64,000 bases of DNA from Azotobacter paspali (GCF_042434745.1 NZ_JBHLSS010000036.1), one strand, 5' to 3'. Numbered from the stretch's first letter, positions 1-8,624 are shown. Program-made: numbers and translations. The notes: generated from the letters alone by a model not told the origin.

Positions 1-179
1 GGCCCGAAATGACCAGGAAGAGCAACCCCTGTATGTCGAATTCGTGTTTTCAAAAAATGCTCTAGCTTGGCACTTGTGGCTTTGACTGGCTTGGCATTGC
101 CCCGCTGAGCCAACACCTGTAGGACGTGATTCAACTGTTCTGCAGCAGCCTCTTCGTTTCCCTGGCGTTGGCTTTGCAC
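1..179 (-). pseudogene. Possible gene fragment, open past the window edge
   Basis: On the minus strand a frame is open from a GTG at 179 through position 1. It gives about 59 residues of normal-looking composition, including QLNHVLQVLAQRGNAKP and LEHFLKTRIRHTG. An in-frame TGA (195-197) lies just upstream and no ribosome binding site precedes the GTG, so this is probably the inner part or 3' end of a broken gene. I do not recognise the family. It is included only because the reading looks protein-like. Confidence 0.25.
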
Positions 180-258
180 GATGATGCCACTTCGTCATGG
201 GGGCGTTTGCCGTGAATCGATTTTTCTGGCTAAACGCATGAATTTTTTGAAAAAAGCT

Positions 259-287
259 TTGCTTTCTTGGGTTCGTTCGGATAAATT
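259..287 (+). promoter_or_regulatory. Candidate sigma-70 promoter for tRNA-Ser
   Basis: A TTGCTT hexamer (259-264) and a TAAATT hexamer (282-287) are 17 bases apart in an AT-richer stretch, about 40 bases before the mature tRNA. The -10 match is only 4 of 6, so this is a tentative placement. Confidence 0.35.
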
Positions 288-326
288 GCGCGCCGTCGAC
301 AGGCTACAGAGCCAGTTGGTTTTTCC

Positions 327-416
327 GGTGGGGTGTCCGAGCGGTTGAAGGAGCACGCCTGGAAAGTGTGTATACGGGAAACCGTATCGAGGGTTCGAAT
401 CCCTCCTCCACCGCCA
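327..416 (+). tRNA. tRNA-Ser (anticodon GGA)
   Basis: The cloverleaf can be read directly. The acceptor stem GGTGGGG (327-333) pairs with CTCCACC (406-412), followed by discriminator G and an encoded CCA (414-416). The T arm is GAGGG-TTCGAAT-CCCTC. The anticodon loop CTGGAAA gives anticodon GGA, reading UCC and UCU serine codons. The long variable arm (TATACGGGAAACCGTAT) is the class II hallmark of tRNA-Ser. The accessory DNA begins right after this gene, and tRNA genes are common integration sites. Confidence 0.97.
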
Positions 417-432
417 GATTAGAAAGAACGCA

Positions 433-468
433 AGCCCCTGATGATCGAGTAGATTTCAGGGGCTTTTT
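433..468 (+). terminator. Rho-independent terminator after tRNA-Ser
   Basis: AGCCCCTGA (433-441) and TCAGGGGCT (455-463) form a 9-bp perfect stem followed by a T-rich run, 17 bases past the tRNA CCA. It ends the tRNA transcript. Confidence 0.85.
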
Positions 469-918
469 CTTGTGTGTACTATATTTGGGACAAGTCTAGG
501 GCAAAAATGGCGTCATCCATGCCGTTATATGCCGCGCTGGCTTGTTTCCGGCCCCATCGTTGGCGAAACCATGCTGGCCATGCGCTTGGTGTCAGGGTAT
601 CTGGCGGCCGTAAAGTTTCTTCAGCGTCGTTGTATTGCTGTGGCCAAGGTGGCGGGCAACCGGCTCGACAGGGATATGACTCGACAGTGCCTGGCTAGCG
701 AATGCGTGCCGACATCGGTTCAATCCGCACTGGCGAACGCCGGCCCGCTCTAAATGCCTCGTGAACCGGAGCGGTATGCTGGAGGCACGTCAAGATTTCC
801 GCTGACTCCGAAACGCAAAGCGCACGTTGTCACGTTTCAGGGTCATGTTGTCACGCTGAACCTATCGACGGTAACGATTGGTAGGGTGCTTGTTACCGCA
901 TGCTGTTGCGCAACTGTT
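469..918. other. Accessory region with no recognisable gene
   Basis: About 450 bases downstream of the tRNA terminator. Short ORFs exist in several frames, but none has family-like motifs, a good ribosome binding site or neighbours that would support it. A 9-bp direct repeat GTTGTCACG occurs at 826-834 and 847-855, 21 bp start to start. I see no intact integrase, although the position beside a tRNA suggests an eroded integrated element. Confidence 0.5.
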
Positions 919-1221
919 CTAGGGCCTGTTAACACTACTCGTTGCGAGCCGCGTTGCTGCGCCAAATGGCGCCAGGCCGGGCCGCGATCGGCGCGGCGCG
1001 GGACGCAGGGAATGGCATTGCCTTGCCAAGTCCCGCAACGACGCATGGCGCCATTTGCCGCGCAGCCTGGGCGGCCCCACCCGCAGGGACGGGCCTGTTT
1101 TTGCGCGGTGCGTCGTTGCTCGTCGTTCATTTGCAATGACCAAGCTTCTCTGCCCGCGCCTAACCCCGCGCAAAAAACAGGCTCCGTCGCGGCCGCACGG
1201 AGTAGTGTTAGCAGGCCCTAG
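919..1221. mobile_element. 303-bp palindromic element with terminal inverted repeats (copy A)
   Basis: The ends are 22-bp inverted repeats with one mismatch: CTAGGGCCTGTTAACACTAC at 919 and its complement, with C for the second T, ending at 1221. The outer CTAG may be a 4-bp target duplication. Two palindromes lie inside. One (about 951-1074) has arms around TGGCGCCATTTGC. The other has GCCTGTTTTTGCGCGG (1093-1108) pairing with its complement at 1166-1182, with one extra A. No transposase is encoded, so it looks like a MITE. The 951-1074 section is clearly related, in inverse orientation, to the element at 52931-53101. The family assignment of the presumed helper IS is unknown. Confidence 0.7.
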
Positions 1222-1444
1222 CGCTAGCGCGATCGGTCGCAACCTTGCGGCCCCGGTTTTTCTCCTTTGGAACCTTGTATGCCGATTCCACCTTGGCACG
1301 CCTGACCGTGCCAGTCTCCATTGCTGTCCTCGCGGGTTGCCAACGGTGCCAGGTGTGTCTGCGGATAGTACGAAGCCCAGTGACCACGCGGGTTTGATTG
1401 AAGATGTTACGAAAAAGCGGACAGCTGCAAAGCTCAGGAAGTAG

Positions 1445-1870
1445 GTGCACCTCCGCTACCGAATGCCGGTGTACGAGGTGATGGATGTCTGCGATACCCC
1501 GGACATGATTCGCTGGCTCAAGGAGCGCTACCGGCTCTGCGACGGCAGTGCCTACAGGCCGGCTCGTGAAGTCCGCATTACCGGGCCGGCATTGCTTGAT
1601 AGAACTTCGGGTCGGCTGCTTGCCTCGAATACAACGTGTTTGTTGGATGAGCACTGTTGCATAGGAGCGGCCATGTGGATAGACGAAGATAAATTCGACC
1701 TCGAACATCAGGGGCTGCTTGATCGCGAGGCTGACAAGTTTCTGAGAGACCTTGAAGATGATGGTCTCGACTATTCGTTCGAGGACGAAGTTTTGGAAAC
1801 CCTGGTAGAGCTGGAGCCAGGAGATGAAGACGGCTGGGATGAGGATATCGAAAGCTGGGATGATCTCTAG
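1445..1870 (+). CDS. Hypothetical acidic protein
   Basis: A 141-residue frame from a GTG start; an ATG at 1463 would give 135 residues. A third candidate, ATG at 1672, has the best ribosome binding site (AGGAGC 6 bases upstream) and would give a 66-residue very acidic protein, with DEDKFDLEHQGLLDREADKF followed by a C-terminal tail rich in Asp and Glu. I recognise no domain. The acidic tail resembles small proteins of mobile elements, and the setting is accessory, but no function can be assigned. The start is uncertain. Confidence 0.4.
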   Translation: MHLRYRMPVYEVMDVCDTPDMIRWLKERYRLCDGSAYRPAREVRITGPALLDRTSGRLLASNTTCLLDEHCCIGAAMWIDEDKFDLEHQGLLDREADKFLRDLEDDGLDYSFEDEVLETLVELEPGDEDGWDEDIESWDDL

Positions 1871-2210
1871 CCGATACTTTCCATGGGGGCCCGCCCCGTG
1901 CTGGCTTTTTCTTGTACGCCCAGCATGGGCACATTCCTGTGGGTGAGCGTTCCGCCGTAAGTCGGTCCCTCCTGGTCGGCGGAGACTATGGTACTCGCAG
2001 GCTAGGCCGGGAAAACTGGCATCTGCGACGGAGGGCCGAACGAGAGGGCGTGCCCAAAGTCATGTCGATGTGGAGGCCTGCGCCAGAAATCCGCACGAGC
2101 GGAGCGGGACGGGGGTGAAGTCTCGGGCGGGGTATGCCTTGGTGGAGCCTGGAGCCTGGAGCACGCGGCATGACACGGACGACACAGGAGCGCCGCCGCT
2201 GGAGGCGATC

Positions 2211-2360
2211 CTAATGCGAGAGAGTCTGCGGCAAGCGTTCAAACGGAAGGGATCGGCAGGCGTGGGCGGGCTGGACATCGACTAGGCAGCTTGACTGTTG
2301 GTGACCGAGTATCTGCGTATCCGGGAGGTGCTGCTGGGGGACGTGCGGGCCGAGTCCGTT
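2211..2360 (+). pseudogene. Decayed group II intron reverse transcriptase/maturase, N-terminal remnant
   Basis: One frame reads LMRESLRQAFKRKGSAGVGG then LDID, a TAG (2283-2285), a TGA (2292-2294), and then TEYLRIREVLLGDVRAESV. This matches the start of LtrA-type intron-encoded proteins, where a block like KGSAGVDGxDxD is followed by a segment like YLxxxWxxIRExLLxGxYxPxPV. The two stops, missing residues and loss of homology after about 2360 show a dead fragment. The RT domains with the YADD motif are absent. Flanking sequence may hold eroded intron RNA but I could not identify domain V. Confidence 0.55.
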
Positions 2361-2554
2361 CTATTGACTGTATGTCCTAGGCGTTTGGCGACCTGGAGCG
2401 GAGTGGAGGCGTGCGCATGGGGGCAGAATCTCTCCTCCAGCGCAAGATCGAATGGAGGAAGCCCCGACCCATTCGTTTCCGACTTAAAAGTTTCAGGCTG
2501 TTTGCGAGCGTTGCTTCCCCGAGGGTTCGTGGCGCTGTTGGCGTGGTCCGTTTC
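2361..2554. other. Gene-free tail of the accessory region
   Basis: Sequence between the intron remnant and the stop codon of flgN. No supported ORF and no clear terminator for the flgMN transcript were found. Confidence 0.4.
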
Positions 2555-3004
2555 TTAGCTGGACAGGCCGCCGAGGTTGCCACCACGTCGGGTACGGCCG
2601 TCCGGGCCGTAGAGCGAGTGCCCAGCCGCTTCGTGCAGAAAGTTCAGGATGCGCTGGTTGTGTCCATGGCGTATGCGGATGGTGTCACCGTTGAGACGGT
2701 TCAGCAGTTGGGCGCGGCCGGCCAATTCGAGTAACTGTTGCCAGGCGGGAAGACAGCCGGCGTCGCTGGCCGCCTGTTCGGCACCGCGGCGTCCCGCGCT
2801 ATAGCCCAGCTTGGCCTGGGCGTTGCCGCGCTGCTTTTCCAGATGTTCGAGTTCGTCCAACAGGGTCCGCTTGGCGGCGGCCAGGTCGGCCAGGCGCTGG
2901 CCGTCGACGGCCGCCTCGGTGAGGGCCTGGCGCTCTTCCTCGAGTAGTTCGACGAAACGCTGCAGAGTCTGGTGCTGGGTTGCGAGGTGCTTGCTCAGGC
3001 TCAT
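2555..3004 (-). CDS. flgN: Flagella synthesis protein FlgN (export chaperone)
   Basis: 149 residues, mostly helical and charged, starting MSLSKHLATQHQTLQRFVEL. FlgN is the cytoplasmic chaperone that binds the hook-filament junction proteins FlgK and FlgL and delivers them to the flagellar export gate. Length and heptad-like helices fit the family. The assignment rests mainly on position: it follows flgM by 24 bases in the same transcript behind a sigma-28 promoter, the usual flgMN arrangement. Next to it downstream is the accessory region. Confidence 0.85.
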   Translation of the reverse strand: MSLSKHLATQHQTLQRFVELLEEERQALTEAAVDGQRLADLAAAKRTLLDELEHLEKQRGNAQAKLGYSAGRRGAEQAASDAGCLPAWQQLLELAGRAQLLNRLNGDTIRIRHGHNQRILNFLHEAAGHSLYGPDGRTRRGGNLGGLSS

Positions 3005-3028
3005 GGAAATCCTTCCGAGTGAAAATGC

Positions 3029-3316
3029 TCAGGCTCCATCGCCGAGCAGTTCGCGGACGCTGTCGATCAGTCCTTTGGCGATACGTTCGGCGCGGATCTG
3101 CAAACGGCCTTCGCCGATCGCCTGACGGATTTCCACGACGCGGGCCATGTCGATGTCCCGTGTGGCGTCCGTTTCGGCGGACTGGCCGATATTAGCGACG
3201 ACGGCAGGCGATTCCGTCCGGCTGGTGGGAGCGCCACGCTGGATGCGCAGGCCGGCTTCCCGGTTGTCGGTCGGTCGTGCGGCTCCCGGCGGAGTGGAGG
3301 GGTTGTCGATTTTCAC
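3029..3316 (-). CDS. flgM: Anti-sigma-28 factor FlgM
   Basis: 95 residues with a disordered polar N-terminal half (NPSTPPGAARP) and a C-terminal helical segment, ARVVEIRQAIGEGRLQI followed by RAERIAKGLIDSV, which is the typical sigma-28-binding region. FlgM holds FliA inactive until the hook is complete and is then exported. The gene lies behind a clear sigma-28 promoter, so it is part of the negative feedback on late flagellar genes. fliA itself is not in the window. Confidence 0.92.
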   Translation of the reverse strand: MKIDNPSTPPGAARPTDNREAGLRIQRGAPTSRTESPAVVANIGQSAETDATRDIDMARVVEIRQAIGEGRLQIRAERIAKGLIDSVRELLGDGA

Positions 3317-3349
3317 GGTGGATTTCTCCCGCAGTGTTTCCGAAACGAA

Positions 3350-3376
3350 TTATCGGCCCTCCATGGACAAACTTGA
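3350..3376 (-). promoter_or_regulatory. Sigma-28 (FliA) promoter of flgMN
   Basis: Read on the minus strand: TCAAGTTT, 11 bases, GCCGATAA. This is a near-perfect match to the enteric FliA consensus TAAAGTTT-N11-GCCGATAA. It lies 34 bases before the flgM start. Confidence 0.9.
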
Positions 3377-3416
3377 GTAGTCACTTCGCGGAAATGCAAA
3401 GGCTGGGCGCCGGAGT

Positions 3417-4112
3417 TCACTGGGCGACCTGTAGCCGGTTGCGGCCGACGACCCTGCCACGCAGTATTTCCCCCGTTTCGGTGCGCACTCGCACTAGGCT
3501 GTCCAGAGCGCCGCTGTCGAGCGCGGTGGCTTTCCGGCTGATGACGAAGCCGGGTCCCTGGGCTTCGAGGACGACCTGAGCATTGCGCTCGATCAGTTCG
3601 AGCGCGCGCAGAGCGCTGCGCTGGAAGGTGCTGCCTTCGGCAATGGCGCGAGTGGCCTGCATGCCGAGGATCTCGTCGGTGGCAATGGCCGCGTTGCGAG
3701 GCAGGCGCTCCAGGCGTCCCCGGCGCATCGCGAGCATATCCGCCTCGACAATTTCGCCGGGCTCTATCGCGCGCCGAGCGATCGCATATTCTCCGAGGAT
3801 GCCGACGCTGGCCTGTAGGTAGCGGGCGGGCTGGTTCGTGCCGGCGCACTGGACGCCAATCGCCAGCCGCCCTGATAGGCGCTGGTTCGGTTGCGGTAGG
3901 AATGGCCGCGGGTCTTCGCAGTCGAGAAGGGCGGCGGCCGGGCGTTCGAGTTCGATGCGCAGTTCTTGCCGTTCGCCGGGCGGCAGGCGCTGCACGATCA
4001 ACTCGCGGACGCGGGTTTCCAGCAAGTCCGGTGCGGCCCAAGTCGGTTGCCAGGCCAGCAGGTATGGGAGGGCTCCCATCAGAAGGAAGCGGAGCGGAGG
4101 GGGGCTCGACAT
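3417..4112 (-). CDS. flgA: Flagellar P-ring assembly chaperone FlgA
   Basis: 231 residues with an N-terminal signal peptide (hydrophobic LRFLLMGALPYLLAW followed by TWAAP). The C-terminal half carries the SAF-type fold (YAIARRAIEPGEIVEADML and later ALDSGALDSLVRVRTETGE). FlgA acts in the periplasm to help FlgI assemble into the P ring. It is divergent from flgB, the conserved enteric-type arrangement, and the 160-bp gap between them must hold both early promoters. The sigma-28 promoter of flgM lies just downstream. Confidence 0.92.
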   Translation of the reverse strand: MSSPPPLRFLLMGALPYLLAWQPTWAAPDLLETRVRELIVQRLPPGERQELRIELERPAAALLDCEDPRPFLPQPNQRLSGRLAIGVQCAGTNQPARYLQASVGILGEYAIARRAIEPGEIVEADMLAMRRGRLERLPRNAAIATDEILGMQATRAIAEGSTFQRSALRALELIERNAQVVLEAQGPGFVISRKATALDSGALDSLVRVRTETGEILRGRVVGRNRLQVAQ

Positions 4113-4272
4113 GCGGTTGTTCCGTCGGCGGCGGGACAGGAATTCTAGGGAGTCCGGCGCCGGGACAAAAGGGTGGAATTGCTTGGTAAATGCGAGCCTG
4201 TTTCCGCCTTTGCCACGAAAGGCATGCTGTTACTTTGCCATCAATCGAATGATCGTCAGGGGAATCGCAGGC

Positions 4273-4683
4273 ATGTTCGACAAGCTCGACGCCACGTTGC
4301 GCTTTCAACAGGAAGCTTTGAATCTGCGCAGCGAGCGCCATCAGGTGCTGGCCGCCAACGTCGCCAATGCCGATACGCCGGAGTTCCGGGCACGCGACTT
4401 CGACTTTTCCCGCGAGTTGGCCAAGGCCGTCAAGGAAGGGCGGGGCTCTTCCTCCATGAGCCTGACGACTACCTCGTCGCGGCATCTGGAGGGCGCCTCG
4501 ACCACCTTCGCGGTGCGCGAACTGCTGTACCGGGTTCCCGACCAGCCCAGCCTGGACGGCAACACCGTGGATATGGATCGCGAGCGGGCCCAGTTCGTCG
4601 ACAACACGGTGCGCTACCAGGCCAGCCTGACTTTCCTGGACAGTCGCCTGCAAGGGCTCAAGACAGCCATGCAGCCAGAGTGA
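4273..4683 (+). CDS. flgB: Flagellar proximal rod protein FlgB
   Basis: 136 residues. The ATG at 4273 was chosen because the family begins MFDKLDATLRFQQEALNLRS. The frame is open further upstream, but that part does not look like FlgB and would overlap flgA. The rod-protein motif HQVLAANVANADTPEFRARD sits at about residues 24-43. FlgB forms the base of the rod, which spans the periplasm. It is the first gene of a long operon running at least to flgJ. Confidence 0.95.
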   Translation: MFDKLDATLRFQQEALNLRSERHQVLAANVANADTPEFRARDFDFSRELAKAVKEGRGSSSMSLTTTSSRHLEGASTTFAVRELLYRVPDQPSLDGNTVDMDRERAQFVDNTVRYQASLTFLDSRLQGLKTAMQPE

Positions 4684-4693
4684 GGTAGAGCAC

Positions 4694-5101
4694 ATGTCGA
4701 TGTTCAACATCTTCGATATCGCCGGCTCGGCATTGAGCGCGCAGTCACAGCGCATGAACGTGACCGCCAGCAATCTGGCCAACGTGGACAGTGTTGGCAG
4801 CGAGGATGGCCAGGCCTATCGTGCCAAGCAGGTGCTGTTCGAAAGCATGGCCCGCGGGCGTTCCGACACCGGTGGGGTGCGGGTGGTGCGGGTCCTGGAG
4901 GACCCCTCGCCGTTGCGCCAAGAATATCATCCCGAACACCCGCTGGCCAACGAGGAGGGCTACGTGAGCCTGCCCAACGTCGAGCCCGTGCACGAAATGG
5001 TCAACATGATCGCCGCCTCGCGTTCCTACCAGGCCAACGTGGAGGTGATGAACACCAGCAAGCAGATGCTGCTGAAAACCCTGACTCTCGGCGAGGGCTG
5101 A
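4694..5101 (+). CDS. flgC: Flagellar rod protein FlgC
   Basis: 135 residues, the usual length. The N-terminal rod motif is SAQSQRMNVTASNLANVDS, and the C-terminal conserved block is MVNMIAASRSYQANVEVMNT. It begins 10 bases after flgB with AGAGCAC upstream. FlgC stacks on FlgB and FliE in the proximal rod. Confidence 0.96.
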   Translation: MSMFNIFDIAGSALSAQSQRMNVTASNLANVDSVGSEDGQAYRAKQVLFESMARGRSDTGGVRVVRVLEDPSPLRQEYHPEHPLANEEGYVSLPNVEPVHEMVNMIAASRSYQANVEVMNTSKQMLLKTLTLGEG

Positions 5102-5109
5102 ATTCTTCC

Positions 5110-5781
5110 ATGAGCACCATCGACACTTCGGTCGTCAACGCCATGAACGGCACCGCCAGCGCGACACAGAGTACCAGCAGTAGCGCCGACGATCTGCGGG
5201 AAAACTTCATGACCCTGCTGATCGCGCAACTGCAGAACCAGGACCCGCTGAAGCCCATGGAGAACGCCGAACTGACCTCGCAGCTTGCGCAGATCAACAC
5301 CCTGAACGGCATCGAGGAACTGAACGCCACGCTGGAAGGCATCACCGGCCAGATCGGCGAGACCCAAGCCTTGCAGGCCGCGGCGCTGGTCGGTCGCGGC
5401 GTGCTGGTGTCGGGCAGCCAGGTGCTGGTCGGCAGCGAAGAGGCCACGCCGTTCGGCATCGAGCTGGATCAGGCCGCCGATTCGGTCAAGGTGACCCTGG
5501 CCGACAGCAGCGGCACCGTGGTGCGCCAGTTCGACCTGGGCGCTCTCGATGCCGGCGTGCACTCCTTCAACTGGGACGCCCTCCTGGAGGATGGCAGCGT
5601 GGCTCCGGACGGCGCCTACAAGGTGACGGTCGAGGCCCTTGCCGAGGGCGAGAGGCTGTCCACCACCACCCTGAGCTATGCCCTGGTCAGCGGCGTGACC
5701 CGTACCGATAGCGGTCCGTTGCTGGATCTGGGCGCTCTCCGGGGGCAGGTCAGCCTGCGGGACGTCCGCCAGATTCTCTGA
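5110..5781 (+). CDS. flgD: Flagellar hook capping protein FlgD
   Basis: 223 residues. The N-terminal export and capping region has the conserved LLIAQLQNQDPLKPMENAEL; the remainder holds the FlgD tudor- and FnIII-like domains (GVHSFNWDALLEDGSVAPDG). FlgD caps the growing hook and lets FlgE subunits add. It starts 8 bases after flgC. Confidence 0.96.
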   Translation: MSTIDTSVVNAMNGTASATQSTSSSADDLRENFMTLLIAQLQNQDPLKPMENAELTSQLAQINTLNGIEELNATLEGITGQIGETQALQAAALVGRGVLVSGSQVLVGSEEATPFGIELDQAADSVKVTLADSSGTVVRQFDLGALDAGVHSFNWDALLEDGSVAPDGAYKVTVEALAEGERLSTTTLSYALVSGVTRTDSGPLLDLGALRGQVSLRDVRQIL

Positions 5782-5863
5782 GCCGCCGCCAATTTCTCGA
5801 CGTTTTTCACGTTCGCCGGCGCCCGCCGGGTGCTCGGCCGCCTCAACCATCACGGAGCAGATC

Positions 5864-7015
5864 ATGGGCTTTTCCCAAGCACTCAGCGGCCTCAATGCCG
5901 CCTCCAACAACCTCAACGTAATCAGCAACAACATCGCCAACTCGCAGACCGTCGGTTTCAAGAGTTCCACCACCCAGTTCGCCGATGTTTACGCCAACTC
6001 CAGGATCGGCATGGGTGTCCAGGTCGCCGGGGTGGCGCAGAACTTCGCCGCGGGCAACGTGGAAAGCTCCGGCCGCAGTCTAGACCTGGCGATCGGCGGC
6101 TCGGGCTTCTTCCGTTTCGAGCAGGCCGGCCAGGTGGTCTATTCGCGCAACGGGCAACTGACCCTGACTCCCGAGGGTTACCTGGAGAACGCCCAGGGCG
6201 CACGCCTGCTGGGTTCCAGCGGGGCCATCCAGATTCCCGCCGACGGCATGCAGGCCCGGCCGACCGCGGAATTCGACGCGACGCTCAACCTGGATTCCGG
6301 CTCGAACGTGATCGCCGCCGCCTTCGATGCGACCGACAAGGATACCTATTCCTACGCGAATACCTCCACGGTCTTTGACTCGCTGGGCAACTCCCACGAA
6401 ATGACCCTCTACTTCACCAAAACCGGGGTCAACGAGTGGGCGGTCAATTCCGCGCTCGATGGCACGGTTTCCGCCAGTGCCCCGCAGGTGCTCGACTTCA
6501 CCGAAAGCGGCCTGCTCGACGGCTATACGCCGACCAGCTTCGACTTCGCCATGACTAATGGCGCTGCGGACATCAGCTTCGAACTCGACCTGACCGGCAG
6601 CACCCAGTTCGGCAACGATTTCGAGGTGTCCAGCCTTGACCAGGACGGCTACACCGCCGGCAGCCTGGTGGGTTTCACCATCGAGGAGAACGGCAACGTC
6701 GTCGGCAATTATGCCAACGAACAGTCGCTGGTGGTCGGGCAAATCCAACTGGTCGCCTTCCGCAGCCCAGAGGGCCTGCAGCCGGTGGGCGACAACGCCT
6801 GGGTGGAAACCGCGGCCTCCGGACAACCGCTGGTGGGTACGGCCGGCAGCGGCCAGCTTGGCTCCCTGGTAAGCGGCAGTGTGGAGGCTTCCAACGTCGA
6901 TCTGACCAAGGAATTGGTGAACCTGATCATCGCCCAGCGCAACTTCCAGGCCAACGCCCAGTCGGTTTCGACGCAGAGCGAAGTGCTCGAACAGGCAGTC
7001 AACCTCGGCCGCTGA
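5864..7015 (+). CDS. flgE: Flagellar hook protein FlgE
   Basis: 383 residues. The N-terminus has NAASNNLNVISNNIANSQTV, the rod/hook family signature, and the C-terminus ends with LVNLIIAQRNFQANAQSVST. The variable middle is short, close to the enteric length of about 400. The start follows GGAGCAG by 6 bases. FlgE polymerises to form the hook. An 82-bp gap separates it from flgD. Confidence 0.96.
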   Translation: MGFSQALSGLNAASNNLNVISNNIANSQTVGFKSSTTQFADVYANSRIGMGVQVAGVAQNFAAGNVESSGRSLDLAIGGSGFFRFEQAGQVVYSRNGQLTLTPEGYLENAQGARLLGSSGAIQIPADGMQARPTAEFDATLNLDSGSNVIAAAFDATDKDTYSYANTSTVFDSLGNSHEMTLYFTKTGVNEWAVNSALDGTVSASAPQVLDFTESGLLDGYTPTSFDFAMTNGAADISFELDLTGSTQFGNDFEVSSLDQDGYTAGSLVGFTIEENGNVVGNYANEQSLVVGQIQLVAFRSPEGLQPVGDNAWVETAASGQPLVGTAGSGQLGSLVSGSVEASNVDLTKELVNLIIAQRNFQANAQSVSTQSEVLEQAVNLGR

Positions 7016-7028
7016 CGGAGCCTGATCC

Positions 7029-7784
7029 ATGGATCGCATGTTGTTCACCGCCATGAGCGGCGCCAAGCAGAGTCTCGACCAGCAGGCGGTGGTCACGCAC
7101 AACCTGGCCAACGCTGTGACCCCGGGCTTCCGCGCCCAGTTGATGGAGCTGCAGGCCGTTCCGGTCGACGGCGAGGGGCTGCCGACTCGCGTCTCAGTGC
7201 GCGCTACCACCTCCGGCGTCGATTTCAGCCAGGGGCCGGTCACCCGCACCGGCCGTCCGTTGGACGTGGCGCTCGACGGCAATGCCTGGCTGGCGATACA
7301 GGCCGCCGACGGCAGCGAGGCCTATACCCGGCGTGGCGACGTGCAGATCGACGGCAACGGCCTAATGACGGTGGCTGGCCATCCGCTGATCGGCGACAGC
7401 GGCCCGCTGACGGTGCCCCTGGGCAGCCAGGTGAGCATCGGCGCCGACGGTACCGTCAGCGTGGTGGAGGAGGGGCAGGACCCCGACACCAATGCCGTGG
7501 TGGCCCACCTGAAGCTGGTCAGCGCCGCTCCCGGAGAGCTCGAGCGCGGCGAGGACGGCCTGTTCCGCACGCCTCCGGACGATACCGGCGTCTCTCAGCC
7601 ACTGGCGGTCGACGAGACCGCCCGGCTGGTCACCGGAGCCCTGGAGGGGAGCAACGTCAGCGCTACCGAAGCCATGGTGGCGATGATCGACAACGCGCGG
7701 CGCTACGAGATGCAGATGAAGGCTATCGATAGCGCCGACGACAACGCCCAGCGTGCCAACGCCCTGCTATCCCTGCAGGGTTGA
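7029..7784 (+). CDS. flgF: Flagellar distal-rod protein FlgF
   Basis: 251 residues. The N-terminus reads AMSGAKQSLDQQAVVTHNLA and the C-terminus MVAMIDNARRYEMQMKAIDS, both typical of FlgF. It belongs to the rod between FlgC and FlgG. It lies 13 bases after flgE in the same operon. Confidence 0.95.
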   Translation: MDRMLFTAMSGAKQSLDQQAVVTHNLANAVTPGFRAQLMELQAVPVDGEGLPTRVSVRATTSGVDFSQGPVTRTGRPLDVALDGNAWLAIQAADGSEAYTRRGDVQIDGNGLMTVAGHPLIGDSGPLTVPLGSQVSIGADGTVSVVEEGQDPDTNAVVAHLKLVSAAPGELERGEDGLFRTPPDDTGVSQPLAVDETARLVTGALEGSNVSATEAMVAMIDNARRYEMQMKAIDSADDNAQRANALLSLQG

Positions 7785-7833
7785 CGAGCATATGCGGCCG
7801 TCGCGGCGGCCGTGAACGGAGGAAGATTCACCG

Positions 7834-8616
7834 ATGATAAGATCGTTGTGGACGGCCAAGACCGGCCTAGAGTCCCAGCAGGTGCAGATGGACGTGATCG
7901 CCAACAACTTGGCGAACGTCGCGACCAACGGTTTCAAGCGCACGCGGGCGGTTTTCGAGGACCTGCTGTACCAAAATCTGCGCCAACCCGGTGCCGACAA
8001 CACCACCCAGACCAGGCTGCCGTCCGGCTTGCAGATCGGCACCGGCGTGCGTCCGGTGGCCACCGAGCGCCTGCATTCCCAGGGCAACCTGCAGGGCACC
8101 GAGAACTCGAACGACCTGGCGATCGACGGCAAAGGCTTCTTCCAGGTCGAGCTGCCCGACGGAACCACCGCCTACACTCGCGACGGCAGCTTCCAGCTCG
8201 ACGAGAACGGCCAGATGGTCACCTCCAGCGGCTACCTGCTGATGGGTGGCGTCACCATTCCCGACAATGCCCTGTCGGTGACCGTCAGCCAGGACGGCAT
8301 CGTCTCGGTGACCCAGCCGGGCAATGCCCAGGCTAACCAGGTCGGCCAGCTCAACTTGGCGCTGTTCATCAACCCGGCTGGCTTGCAGAGCGTCGGCGAG
8401 AACCTCTACTTGGAAACCGCTAGCTCGGGTGCGCCCAACGAGAACATCCCCGGAACCAACGGGGCCGGCCGTCTCTACCAGCGTTACGTGGAAACCTCCA
8501 ACGTCAACGTGGTGGAAGAGATGGTCAGCATGATCCAGACCCAGCGCGCCTACGAGATCAATAGCAAGGCCGTGGAAACCTCGGACGAGATGCTCGCGCG
8601 TCTGACTCAGCTATAA
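7834..8616 (+). CDS. flgG: Flagellar distal rod protein FlgG
   Basis: 260 residues, the invariant family length. It begins MIRSLWTAKTGLESQQVQMD and ends with VEEMVSMIQTQRAYEINSKA. FlgG makes up the distal rod that passes through the P and L rings. A GGAGGAAG ribosome binding site precedes the start. Confidence 0.97.
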   Translation: MIRSLWTAKTGLESQQVQMDVIANNLANVATNGFKRTRAVFEDLLYQNLRQPGADNTTQTRLPSGLQIGTGVRPVATERLHSQGNLQGTENSNDLAIDGKGFFQVELPDGTTAYTRDGSFQLDENGQMVTSSGYLLMGGVTIPDNALSVTVSQDGIVSVTQPGNAQANQVGQLNLALFINPAGLQSVGENLYLETASSGAPNENIPGTNGAGRLYQRYVETSNVNVVEEMVSMIQTQRAYEINSKAVETSDEMLARLTQL

Positions 8617-8624
8617 GCAAGCGC

